Below the pieces are notes generated by a model. It was not told where the DNA came from, did not search any database, and was given only the letters and a program-made list of their open reading frames with translations. Shown here piece by piece: positions 1 through 5,977 of a stretch of DNA of 9,508 nt. A program made the position numbers and the translations under genes. Every line of letters starts with the position of its first letter. Position 1 is the first letter of the stretch. Source of the stretch: an uncultured Collinsella sp. (GTDB lineage Bacteria > Actinomycetota > Coriobacteriia > Coriobacteriales > Coriobacteriaceae); the NCBI GenBank assembly GCA_900554255.1, contig USGN01000034.1, positions 1-9,508 of the forward strand, in the 5' to 3' direction.

Positions 1-24
1 CGCAACTTAGAGCCCCACCGGCGT

Positions 25-65
25 GTAAAAGAAACGAGCCCGCATCCCTTGGGGACACGGGCTCG
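25..65 (-). terminator. Rho-independent terminator after tRNA-Leu
   Basis: A perfect 8-bp stem (CGAGCCCG at 35-42 with CGGGCTCG at 58-65) encloses a smaller 4-bp hairpin (45-48 with 52-55). Read on the minus strand it is followed by the T-rich tail TTTCTTTTAC (34-25). It starts 11 nt past the CCA end of the tRNA, so it probably ends that transcript. Positions 1-24 hold nothing recognisable. Confidence 0.8.
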
Positions 66-76
66 AAAGCTCCATA

Positions 77-161
77 TGGTAGGGGCGGTGGGACTCGAAC
101 CCACAATCCTTGCGGCGAGAGATTTTAAGTCTCCTGCGTATGCCAATTCCGCCACGCCCCC
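77..161 (-). tRNA. tRNA-Leu, anticodon UAA, CCA encoded
   Basis: On the minus strand this 85-nt stretch folds as a class II tRNA. The 7-bp acceptor stem is GGGGGCG with CGCCCCT (one G-U at the first pair), followed by U8-G9. The D arm is GCGGAATTGGCATACGC. The anticodon arm is GGAGA, loop CTTAAAA, TCTCT, which places TAA at the anticodon. The long variable arm is CGCCGCAAGGATTG, the T arm is GTGGGTTCGAGTCCCAC, the discriminator is A, and CCA is encoded. Arm lengths and the long variable loop match leucine tRNAs. It reads UUA and UUG codons. It lies 31 nt downstream of the TPR-like gene on the same strand and is followed by a terminator. Confidence 0.96.
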
Positions 162-172
162 GTGAGACTAGA

Positions 173-181
173 AGTCTAGCA
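173..181 (-). promoter_or_regulatory. Possible extended -10 element for tRNA-Leu
   Basis: The minus strand reads TGC then TAGACT (178-173), an extended -10-like element 11 nt before the first tRNA base, which would put a transcript start around 166. No good -35 is visible at the usual distance, and the site overlaps a 5-bp hairpin (165-169 with 173-177). The tRNA could instead be processed from a transcript of the upstream gene. Confidence 0.25.
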
Positions 182-192
182 CAAGCCGTCCG

Positions 193-816
193 TTACGCGT
201 TGACGGCCATCGAGTGTTGCCCCGACTTCTCCAGGAACTCCTGGAACTTGGCTTCGTCGCCCTTGTTCTGGTACTGCAGGGCTAGCAGGTACTCCAAGCG
301 GCAGCGCTTGACCGGGTCGTCGCCGACATCCTCGAGCATGCGCTCCAGCTCGGGAATGTCGTTGTGGCGCTTGAGGATCATCGTGTCGTACATCAGCTGA
401 CACTCGTGCGCAACTGCCTCGGCCTGACCGCCCTCAAAGCCCTTGATCTCGTGCAACAGCTCTTTGGACTTTTTGCGGTCCTCCTGGCCAACATAGTAGT
501 TAAAGGCCTTAATCACCAGGTCGACGCGCTGCATCTTGGGGAGGTTGAGCCCCAGCAGCAGGTCGAACATCTCGCTGGCACGCTCGTGGTCCTCGCGCAG
601 CAGATAGGAGTTCAGGCGCAGGTAGTCGCGGTTGTAGCGTGGGTACAGCATGCTGGTGAGTTTGCCGTCGAGCAAACGATCGAACTCGTCCCACTGCTTG
701 GCGGCCATCAATTGCTGCAGGCGTTTAAACGTGGTGCGTTTTTTGACGCTAAAGAACACCGAAACGGCGATGCAGATGATAACGACGGCGGTCCAGAGGG
801 TGCGGGAATCGGGCAT
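193..816 (-). CDS. Membrane-anchored TPR-like helical protein, function unknown
   Basis: A 207-residue protein. Residues 7-24 form one hydrophobic segment (WTAVVIICIAVSVFFSV) followed at once by KKR, which suggests a single N-terminal anchor with the rest in the cytoplasm. The remainder is predominantly helical with repeated tetratricopeptide-like helix pairs: about 30-50, 54-92, 96-125, 135-162 and 169-200, with phrases such as RLEYLLALQYQNKGDEAKFQ typical of the last TPR helices. Such proteins usually act as scaffolds; no catalytic motif is seen. The ATG is chosen because TAAGGA (minus strand, 829-824) sits 7 nt upstream and the membrane helix follows directly. A promoter lies about 55-85 nt upstream, and tRNA-Leu follows 31 nt downstream. 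The reading frame is secure; the TPR assignment is from sequence pattern alone. Confidence 0.85.
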   Translation of the reverse strand: MPDSRTLWTAVVIICIAVSVFFSVKKRTTFKRLQQLMAAKQWDEFDRLLDGKLTSMLYPRYNRDYLRLNSYLLREDHERASEMFDLLLGLNLPKMQRVDLVIKAFNYYVGQEDRKKSKELLHEIKGFEGGQAEAVAHECQLMYDTMILKRHNDIPELERMLEDVGDDPVKRCRLEYLLALQYQNKGDEAKFQEFLEKSGQHSMAVNA

Positions 817-871
817 ATTGGGGTCCTTAGTCGCTCATAAAGCGAGCGGTATGACAACACGTACTAGATGT

Positions 872-901
872 ATTATACGCAGCGCGCAAGCAAACTGGCA
901 T
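872..901 (-). promoter_or_regulatory. Promoter for the TPR-like gene
   Basis: The minus strand carries a consensus -10 TATAAT (877-872) and, 18 nt upstream, a 4/6 -35 ATGCCA (901-896). The implied start near 865 gives a leader of about 50 nt before the ATG at 816. The consensus -10 stands out in an otherwise GC-rich region. No equally good promoter is visible for the divergent PTS gene in 902-979. Confidence 0.55.
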
Positions 902-979
902 AAAAGCTCATCGAGGCCGAGTGCCATCGCTCGCTGCGGTACACTTACCTAAAGTAAACCATGAAGGGAGACATTACCT

Positions 980-1267
980 ATGAAGAAGATCGTTTTGGCT
1001 TGCGGTGCTGGCGCTGCTACTTCCACGCTCGTTGCCCAGAAGGTCGCCACCATGCTCGACGCCAACGGTTACGCCGACAAGTACGAGATCGTGCAGTGCG
1101 CCATCTCCGAGGCCAAGGACTACTGCGACGAGGGCGCCGACCTGCTGATCGCCACCACCGTTGCCCCCGAGGGCCTCACCTGCCCGTACGTGAGCGGCGT
1201 GCCCTTCATGACCGGCATGAACCGCGTCGCTGCCGAGAAGGCCGTTCTCGACGTCATGGCTCAGTAG
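980..1267 (+). CDS. PTS system galactitol-type EIIB component
   Basis: A 95-residue cytoplasmic protein, the usual length of stand-alone EIIB domains of the galactitol (GatB/SgcB) type. The N-terminus MKKIVLACGAGAATSTLV carries the phospho-accepting cysteine (Cys8) in the phosphate-binding loop; GatB has an ACGGAVATST-like loop at the same place. The C-terminal part (VSGVPFMTGMN) matches the family phrase around 'hGhPFhoGh'. EIIB takes phosphate from EIIA and passes it to the sugar during EIIC transport. An AGGGAGA ribosome site lies 8 nt before the ATG; an earlier ATG at 961 is in another frame. The VOC gene follows 11 nt downstream, so the two are likely co-transcribed. No EIIA or EIIC is nearby, so the substrate cannot be named; galactitol itself is not proven. 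Confidence 0.88.
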   Translation: MKKIVLACGAGAATSTLVAQKVATMLDANGYADKYEIVQCAISEAKDYCDEGADLLIATTVAPEGLTCPYVSGVPFMTGMNRVAAEKAVLDVMAQ

Positions 1268-1278
1268 GCGCTGCCTGT

Positions 1279-1653
1279 ATGAATGAGCAGAACGCCAATC
1301 CGGTCGAGCTCTTTGGCATGCGCGTTGCCCATGTGGGCATTAACGCTACCGACCCGGCAGACGCCCTGGAAATCGCGGAGCTGTTCTCGACGATGATGGG
1401 CCTGCCCGTCATCGAGACCCCCGTTTCGTACTTTAACGATTCGCTGGTCGAGATCATGAAGCAGAACGGTCGTGGCGCCAAGGGTCACATCGGCTTTGCC
1501 GTCAACGACATCGATGCGGCCGAGAAGTGGTTTGCCGAGCGCGGGCTCGAGGTTAACGAGGAGTCGCGCGTGCTGCTGCCCGACGGCGGCACCAAGCTCG
1601 TGTACTTTAAGCGCGAGTTCGCCGGCTTCGCCGTGCATCTGTGCCGCGAGTAG
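1279..1653 (+). CDS. VOC-superfamily protein like C-terminal domain of KHG/KDPG aldolase
   Basis: A 124-residue single-domain glyoxalase/bleomycin-resistance (VOC) fold. The ordered phrases HVGINA (18-23), IAELFSTMMGLPV (32-44), VEIMK (57-61), GHIGFAVN (69-76), AEKWFAERGLEVNEES (81-96), LVYFKREFAGFAVHL (107-121) closely resemble the C-terminal VOC domain attached to 2-dehydro-3-deoxyphosphogluconate / 4-hydroxy-2-oxoglutarate aldolases in many Firmicutes. Here the domain stands alone. H18, H70 and E59 are candidate metal ligands but I cannot assign them firmly. The ATG at 1279 is preferred: earlier in-frame codons overlap the PTS gene. Its ribosome site is weak (TAGGCG), consistent with translational coupling to the IIB gene 11 nt upstream. 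A strong terminator follows. A role in sugar-acid catabolism is inferred from the domain relation and the neighbour. Confidence 0.82.
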   Translation: MNEQNANPVELFGMRVAHVGINATDPADALEIAELFSTMMGLPVIETPVSYFNDSLVEIMKQNGRGAKGHIGFAVNDIDAAEKWFAERGLEVNEESRVLLPDGGTKLVYFKREFAGFAVHLCRE

Positions 1654-1678
1654 CGCACAAGCTGCTTATAGCTAGCAA

Positions 1679-1713
1679 AAAGGGATAGGGCCGTGTGGCC
1701 CTATCCCTTTATT
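1679..1713. terminator. Strong bidirectional terminator
   Basis: A perfect 14-bp stem, AAAGGGATAGGGCC (1679-1692) with GGCCCTATCCCTTT (1697-1710), has a GTGT loop. The plus side continues as TTTATTT and the minus side as TTTTTGC, so it can end both the PTS/VOC transcript and the converging sensor-kinase transcript, whose stop codon is about 16 nt away. Confidence 0.93.
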
Positions 1714-1729
1714 TATGCCGAGGGGCTTC

Positions 1730-3025
1730 CTACCGCGGCAGGCGAATCGTAAAGCGGCTGCCGACGCCCTCGACCGAGGTCACGCCGATGACGCCGCCGT
1801 GGCTATCGACGATCCACTTGGCGATGGCCAGCCCCAGGCCCGAGCCCTGCGCGCCGGCATTGCGTGCGTTGTCGGCACGGTAGAACCGCTCGAACGCGTG
1901 AGCTGCGGATTCCTGGTTCATGCCGATGCCCTCGTCTTCAACGGCTATGTCGACCGTGCCCGTGCCCGCATCGGGTGTTATGCCAAATGTGACGGTCGTT
2001 CCCGCGTCCGAATACTTGGCGGCGTTTTGCACGATCACGCGCAGAGCCTGCTTCACGAGCGCGACATCGACGGACGCGTCGCAGCGCGGGTCGCCGGCAA
2101 GCGCAGCGTCAAAGGCTAGCCGATACGTGTGCTCGGTATCGATCATCTGCGATTCCTCGCAAACCTCGCCGACCAGTGCAGCCAGGTTGGTATTCACGCG
2201 CCGCGGCACGGTGCGGCCGGCATCTCCGCGTGCCAAAAACAGCAGTTGTTCCACGAGCTCCTGCATGTGCTCGCTTTCGGCCTTGAGCGAGGCGATGGAC
2301 TCTGCCAGTACGTCCGGGTCGTCTTTGCCCCAGCGGTCGAGCATGTTTACGTAGCCCTGAATCACCGCGATGGGCGTGCGCAGCTCGTGGCTCGCGTCGT
2401 TGACAAAGCGCATCTGCTGCAGCTTGGCCTCTTGCATCTGGCGCAGCAGGCGGTTGAGTGCGACCTCGATGCTTGCCAGGTCGGCATCACCGGTGGTGAC
2501 GCTTGGTGAGTCGACGCTTGCGCGCACGATGGCCTGCTCCAGCGTTTCCATCTTGCCGCCGGAGAGCTGCATGCGGCCGAGCTCGTCCACGCGCAAGGCC
2601 AGATCGTTGAGAGGCGCCATGGTGCGGCGTACGCGCCTCGCGCCGCCGAGCATGTTGAGTACGCTGATGACCTGCCAACCCACAACGACAAGGTAGAGAG
2701 GCCATAGCGTGACGAGGTCCTGCGCGAGGGGGAAGGTCTTGGTGGTGCGCGCAAGCTCGACGGTATAGGCGAGCGTGGTCAAGTCCCAGCCGCGCGCGGG
2801 CGCCAGCGACATGCCGTGAACGGCGGAGCCGGGGATCCACCCCGCGGTAAACGCGCCGTCGGGCAGCGTCTGGTTGTATCCATAGACGAGGATCGCCGCT
2901 GCAATCACCACCAGCAGCAGATCGAGCCAGACGTAGCTCATCAGGCGGCGCCACATATAGCTCCAGTTGATGGCACGGGCGATGGATGTGACGCGCTTGG
3001 TCTCGGCGTTACGCGCGGCAGACAT
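1730..3025 (-). CDS. Two-component sensor histidine kinase
   Basis: A 431-residue membrane kinase that autophosphorylates a histidine and passes phosphate to its partner regulator. Helix 1 spans about 33-50, a short external region 51-103, helix 2 about 104-124, a HAMP-like/coiled linker about 125-205. The H-box FVNDASHELRTP has His213. The N-box IVQNAAKYS has Asn334, the G1 box is DEGIGM (364-369), the F box FERFYR (378-383), and the G2 box GSGLGLA (394-400). All catalytic motifs are present, so it should be active. The start at 3025 is preferred: it has a GGGGTGGG ribosome site, and upstream codons in this frame only shadow the regulator gene. It overlaps the regulator by 17 nt, implying translational coupling. 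The signal is unknown; the roughly 50-residue external loop has no recognisable sensor domain. Confidence 0.95.
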   Translation of the reverse strand: MSAARNAETKRVTSIARAINWSYMWRRLMSYVWLDLLLVVIAAAILVYGYNQTLPDGAFTAGWIPGSAVHGMSLAPARGWDLTTLAYTVELARTTKTFPLAQDLVTLWPLYLVVVGWQVISVLNMLGGARRVRRTMAPLNDLALRVDELGRMQLSGGKMETLEQAIVRASVDSPSVTTGDADLASIEVALNRLLRQMQEAKLQQMRFVNDASHELRTPIAVIQGYVNMLDRWGKDDPDVLAESIASLKAESEHMQELVEQLLFLARGDAGRTVPRRVNTNLAALVGEVCEESQMIDTEHTYRLAFDAALAGDPRCDASVDVALVKQALRVIVQNAAKYSDAGTTVTFGITPDAGTGTVDIAVEDEGIGMNQESAAHAFERFYRADNARNAGAQGSGLGLAIAKWIVDSHGGVIGVTSVEGVGSRFTIRLPR

Positions 3026-3794
3026 AGCCCACCCCGCGCACGGTCTGGATGATGCGGGCACCGCCAGCGTCCTCGATCTTGGCGCGCAGGTGCGCGATGT
3101 GCACATCGACGTTGTTGGTGTCGCCCACGTATTCGTAGCCCAGTGCCTCGTGCGCAATGCGCTCGCGTGTGAGCACGGTGCCAGCATGCGCCATAAGCAG
3201 GGCGAGGACGTCGAACTCGCGGGCGGTCAGCACGATGGGCGAGCCGCCGACCGTGACTTCGCGGCGGTTGGGGTCGAGCGCGACCGAGCCCACGACGAGC
3301 GCGGCGGGGGAGGGCGAGGCGGATGCCTGGGCCGAGCCGCCGGCCAGGGGCATCGCAATGGTACCGGCGCCCACGCCGCCCACTACGTTCGCCCCGGCAC
3401 CGATGCCGCCAACGCCCGAAGCCGCCCGCACGGCCTCCGAGCGCTTTAGCGCCACGCGGATCCGTGCGAACAGCTCCTCAATCGCAAACGGCTTGGTCAG
3501 GTAATCGTCAGCACCGGCGTCGAGCCCGGCCACCTTATCCATCACGGCATCGCGCGCGGTGACCATGATCACCGGCACATCCTTGTGCTTGCGGACACGC
3601 CGCAGGACCTCCATGCCGTTGAGCTGCGGCAACAGGACATCGAGCAGAATCAGATCATAGTCGCGCTCCAGCGCCAGGTCCACGGCGGTGCGGCCGTCGG
3701 CGGCGTGCTCCACCTGGTAGCCCTCGTGCTCCAGCTCGAGCGTCACAAAGCGGGCGATTTTCTCCTCGTCCTCTACGATCAGGATTCGTGCCAT
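3009..3794 (-). CDS. OmpR/PhoB-family response regulator
   Basis: A 261-residue transcription factor. The receiver domain (1-118) has the acidic pair E8/D9/E10, phospho-acceptor Asp52 (LILLDVLLP), Thr79 (MVTARD) and Lys101 (YLTKPF). The C-terminal winged-helix domain (about 168-260) shows LTAREFDVLALLMAHAG, TRERIAHEALG, NNVDVHIAHLRAKI and the closing RIIQTVRGVGYVCRA. Between them lies an unusually long Gly/Ala-rich linker (about 123-165: repeated GVGGIGAGANVVGGVGAG-type sequence) where most family members have 10-20 residues. The ATG is clear from alignment to the receiver start MARILIVEDE. It begins 18 nt after the DUF4342 gene and overlaps the kinase gene, so the three form one unit. Binding sites cannot be predicted from the sequence. 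Confidence 0.96.
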   Translation of the reverse strand: MARILIVEDEEKIARFVTLELEHEGYQVEHAADGRTAVDLALERDYDLILLDVLLPQLNGMEVLRRVRKHKDVPVIMVTARDAVMDKVAGLDAGADDYLTKPFAIEELFARIRVALKRSEAVRAASGVGGIGAGANVVGGVGAGTIAMPLAGGSAQASASPSPAALVVGSVALDPNRREVTVGGSPIVLTAREFDVLALLMAHAGTVLTRERIAHEALGYEYVGDTNNVDVHIAHLRAKIEDAGGARIIQTVRGVGYVCRA

Positions 3795-3812
3795 GCGTGC
3801 CCCCGTCTGCGA

Positions 3813-4355
3813 TTACTTGTCGTCGTTGAGATTTTGCTTGATGTCGTCCGCGGCGTCGGCGGCGTGATCCATCAGGTTGTTGATGCTGCCGGGTACGTCG
3901 CCGTCGCTATCGATGCGGTAGCGCATGCCAAAGAACAGGCCAAGCAGCATCAGCCAAATCGTGGCGCCCCAGGCAAACAACGCGACGATGGGGATCAGGA
4001 TAGGAATGTTGAGGATGATCGCATCGCGGCGCGTGGCGATAAACTTTGTGTCCAGGCTCAGGCGGAAGAGCTTTTTGAGGTACTCCCACACGCTGTCCAT
4101 CTTCTTGGAGAAGTCGGTCTTTTCGCTCGACTTTTCGTAGGCAGCCTGCGCGGCGACCATCTCGGCCGAAGGCTCGTCGACCGGCGCAGACTCGGTGGCG
4201 GCGTGCGCCGACGTGGTCTGGGTCTTGCCCTGCGACTCGAGCCAAATGATGGCATCTAGGACGTTGCCGTCGGCGGCGTCGAGCGCGGCCTTGGCATCGG
4301 TGTAGCTCACGTTGCACTTGGTGCGGATGGTTTCAACTTTTTCGAGGTCGTCCAT
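3813..4355 (-). CDS. UBA/TS-N-like plus DUF4342 membrane protein
   Basis: A 180-residue protein. Residues 3-40 (VETIRTKCNVSYTDAKAALD...GNVLDAIIWLE) have the three-helix UBA / EF-Ts N-terminal pattern. A charged, Ala/Glu-rich linker (41-85) follows. Residues about 86-148 match the DUF4342 layout: an amphipathic stretch (VWEYLKKLFRLSLDTKF), TRRD, and a 31-residue hydrophobic region (113-143) long enough for a helical hairpin, then RYRI. The tail (149-180) is acidic. DUF4342 has no established function; the PspC-like position of an amphipathic helix before a membrane hairpin suggests an envelope role, as inference only. AAGGACAGG lies just before the ATG. First gene of the unit with the response regulator (18 nt gap) and kinase, so it may be a signal partner or a regulated output. 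Confidence 0.85.
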   Translation of the reverse strand: MDDLEKVETIRTKCNVSYTDAKAALDAADGNVLDAIIWLESQGKTQTTSAHAATESAPVDEPSAEMVAAQAAYEKSSEKTDFSKKMDSVWEYLKKLFRLSLDTKFIATRRDAIILNIPILIPIVALFAWGATIWLMLLGLFFGMRYRIDSDGDVPGSINNLMDHAADAADDIKQNLNDDK

Positions 4356-4467
4356 GACCTGTCCTTTCGTTCGATGGGCGCGACGCCGGGCGATCTGCCC
4401 GGGCGCGAGCGTTGCGTTCGGCGGCCTGCGTTGCGCGGCGCCGCCCCGCCCTTGGTCGAACTCTATA
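4356..4467 (-). other. GC-rich leader of the DUF4342/two-component unit
   Basis: About 110 nt between the likely transcript start and the ATG at 4355. It has a 6-bp hairpin (CCGGGC 4386-4391 with GCCCGG 4397-4402, GATCT loop) and two copies of GCGTTGCG (4409-4416 and 4428-4435, plus-strand reading) 19 bp apart. It matches no riboswitch that I recognise. No gene is visible here. Confidence 0.35.
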
Positions 4468-4473
4468 GTGCAG

Positions 4474-4501
4474 GTTATAGATTAAGCGATTCTTGAGCCA
4501 A
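4474..4501 (-). promoter_or_regulatory. Promoter for the DUF4342/two-component unit
   Basis: The minus strand has -35 TTGGCT (4501-4496), 16 nt spacing and -10 TATAAC (4479-4474). It lies in a locally AT-rich island (about 4460-4525) in GC-rich surroundings. The expected start is near 4467. A second weaker TATAGA occurs just downstream. Confidence 0.45.
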
Positions 4502-4570
4502 GATTAATGTTGGATGAGTTTTTGGGTGGCGGTGGGGAAGGGGAGAGGTGTCCTTCTGGATAGCTAGCAG

Positions 4571-4752
4571 CGAGGTCTAATACTTTCCCGAGAAGTGAAC
4601 GAGCCAAATCGGACCCCCGAAGCATCGACACTTTTCGGGTGCCGTTTCCTGCGGCTTTGATGCCAGAATCCTGCGTTTATGCCGTTGAAAAATGCGGATG
4701 CTCCAGGGGTCCAAAAACAGACGTTCACTTCGCGGAAAAGTATTAGACCTCG
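4571..4752. repeat. 182-bp imperfect palindrome (inverted-repeat element)
   Basis: The outer arms 4571-4601 and 4722-4752 are inverted copies agreeing at 29 of 31 positions, starting CGAGGTCTAATACTTT and ending GAAGTGAACG. With no gap in the register, 4611-4626 and 4697-4712 agree at 14 of 16, and 4627-4636 with 4687-4696 at about 7 of 10. Only 4602-4610 against 4713-4721 is diverged. All these pairs share one centre (4661.5), so this is a single long palindrome with arms near 66 nt and a central loop of about 50 nt. There is no T-run and no convincing gene, so it is not a simple terminator. It resembles a MITE or a tail-to-tail pair of interspersed intergenic repeats. Confidence 0.85.
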
Positions 4753-4912
4753 ATAGCGGGGGATGGGGTACCGGTGTAAAACGGCGTCAATGGTTGGTCG
4801 AGCAGGCGGTTTCTCCATTGATGTCCGCACGGCATGTGACACTTGCCCTGCCGCCCTGCTCTGCCGCGGCGGCATGTGTTTGAACAACGACCCTCTAAGG
4901 AGTTCGATATTG

Positions 4913-5152
4913 ATGAGCGACAACACCAAGCATCTCGCAAAGAAATGCGTTAAGGACGCGGGGCCATGCCTCGCGCTGTGCGTGGCCGGCGCAGCGGTCG
5001 CGCTGTTGGCAGTTCTGGGGCCGTTTGACGCGCTCCGAAGTGCCAGTTCTCTGCATGTTTGCATGGCCCTTGCCGGTGCCATGATGACCGGCGGCGTGCT
5101 CGACCTGATTTTTTGGGTGTTTGACCCGTTTGGATGGAAGAACGAGGGGTAA
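4913..5152 (+). CDS. Small two-helix membrane protein, unknown
   Basis: A 79-residue protein with a short charged N-terminus (MSDNTKHLAKKCVKDAG), hydrophobic helix 1 at about 18-38 (CLALCVAGAAVALLAVLGPF), a short loop (DALRSASS), helix 2 at about 48-71 (VCMALAGAMMTGGVLDLIFWVF) and a short tail ending FGWKNEG. I do not recognise the family. The start is set by AAGGAG at 4897-4902, 10 nt before the ATG; an in-frame TTG at 4910 is 7 nt from it and could be used instead. The frame stays open upstream to a stop at 4754, which would allow a longer form starting at 4763, but that stretch has poor codon use near its end. The phosphoesterase gene follows 84 nt later on the same strand. Confidence 0.65.
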   Translation: MSDNTKHLAKKCVKDAGPCLALCVAGAAVALLAVLGPFDALRSASSLHVCMALAGAMMTGGVLDLIFWVFDPFGWKNEG

Positions 5153-5236
5153 GCCCTAAGGGATGGAAGGGCTGGAACGGCTGGCTTAGTGATCGTGCAG
5201 AATGTGGCTAGCGACTTACAGGGAAGTGGTGATCCG

Positions 5237-5962
5237 ATGACGGTCTATGTGACGGGCGACGTCCACGGCGGCCTCGACATGCAAAAGCTCCGCGACTGGG
5301 AGCTTGGGGATAGCCTGACGGGCGACGACTATCTGATTGTCGCGGGCGACTTCGGCTTTCCATGGGATTTCTCTGCCGAGGAATGTGTCGATATCGCCTG
5401 GCTGGAGTCGCGCCCCTATACCGTGCTGTTCGTCGACGGCAACCACGAGCGTTTCGATCACTGGGCGGAGCGCCCCATGGAGTTGTGGCACGGTGGGCTG
5501 ACGCAGCGCCTGTCGGATACCTCTCCCATACGGCGCCTGACGCGCGGCGAGGTTTTTGAGCTCGATGGCTCAACGGTCTTTACCATGGGCGGCGCCACGA
5601 GCGTGGACAAGGAATATCGCATTCCGTATTCCAGCTGGTGGCCGCAGGAATTGCCGGGCGAGCGCAACTTTGAGGAGGCGCGGACAAAGCTCGACAGCGT
5701 GGGCTGGAAGGTCGACTACGTGATCACCCACACCTGCTCTACGCGCATGCTTTCGCCCACGCTTTATCCGGCACCCGGCTGGAATTGCCCTAGTGTTGAT
5801 CGACTTACGGCATTTTTCGATGAGCTGGAAGATCGCTTGGACTACAAGCGCTGGTACTACGGGCATTTTCATCGGGATGCCAACCCGGCCGAACGCCACA
5901 CCGTGCTCTACGACTGCATCGTTCGGTTGGGCGACAAACTCCAGCCCTGGGATGTCGCGTAG
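5237..5962 (+). CDS. Calcineurin-like metallophosphoesterase
   Basis: A 241-residue cytoplasmic enzyme with the complete dinuclear-metal motif set: GDVHG (Asp8, His10), GDFG (Asp38), GNHE (Asn69, His70), THTC (His165) and GHFH (His210, His212). The phrases FVDGNHERF, RGEVFELDG, GGATSVDKEYR, SWWPQELP and WKVDYVITHTC mark a widespread bacterial subfamily of single-domain phosphoesterases whose physiological substrate is not established; nucleotides or phosphoproteins are possible. There is no signal peptide. The ATG at 5237 puts the first metal motif at residue 7, as is usual, with AGGGAAG about 10 nt upstream; an in-frame GTG at 5189 would add 16 residues with no family support. It ends only 15 nt from the stop of the converging gluQ gene with no hairpin between them, so the two transcripts probably overlap. 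Confidence 0.93.
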   Translation: MTVYVTGDVHGGLDMQKLRDWELGDSLTGDDYLIVAGDFGFPWDFSAEECVDIAWLESRPYTVLFVDGNHERFDHWAERPMELWHGGLTQRLSDTSPIRRLTRGEVFELDGSTVFTMGGATSVDKEYRIPYSSWWPQELPGERNFEEARTKLDSVGWKVDYVITHTCSTRMLSPTLYPAPGWNCPSVDRLTAFFDELEDRLDYKRWYYGHFHRDANPAERHTVLYDCIVRLGDKLQPWDVA

Positions 5963-5977
5963 AGGCGGGGTGACTGG

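Noticed and set aside
961..1278. Longer reading frame running from an ATG at 961 into the VOC gene
   Set aside because: It overlaps the PTS IIB gene in another frame, and its translation is Arg-rich nonsense until 1279, where the VOC homology begins.
3026..3187. 5' extension of the kinase frame to 3187
   Set aside because: This part is an out-of-frame shadow of the regulator's DNA-binding domain; the start at 3025 has a ribosome site and a typical coupling overlap.
4559..4757. GATAGC on both sides of the palindrome as a target-site duplication
   Set aside because: The left copy is 6 bp away from the arm end while the right copy overlaps the arm by one base, so it is probably chance.
4849..4874. 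TGCCGCC / GGCGGCA hairpin and CGGCATGTG repeats before 4913
   Set aside because: Short, GC-rich and expected by chance at this composition; no T-run or known riboswitch pattern.
4564..5082. 172-codon minus-strand reading frame across the palindrome
   Set aside because: It spans the inverted repeat and is antisense to the small membrane protein, with no ribosome site and no recognisable domain. It is probably a by-product of the repeat.
5153..5176. AGCCCT / AGGGCT inverted repeat as a terminator after the small membrane protein
   Set aside because: Only a 6-bp stem with a 10-nt loop and no T-run.
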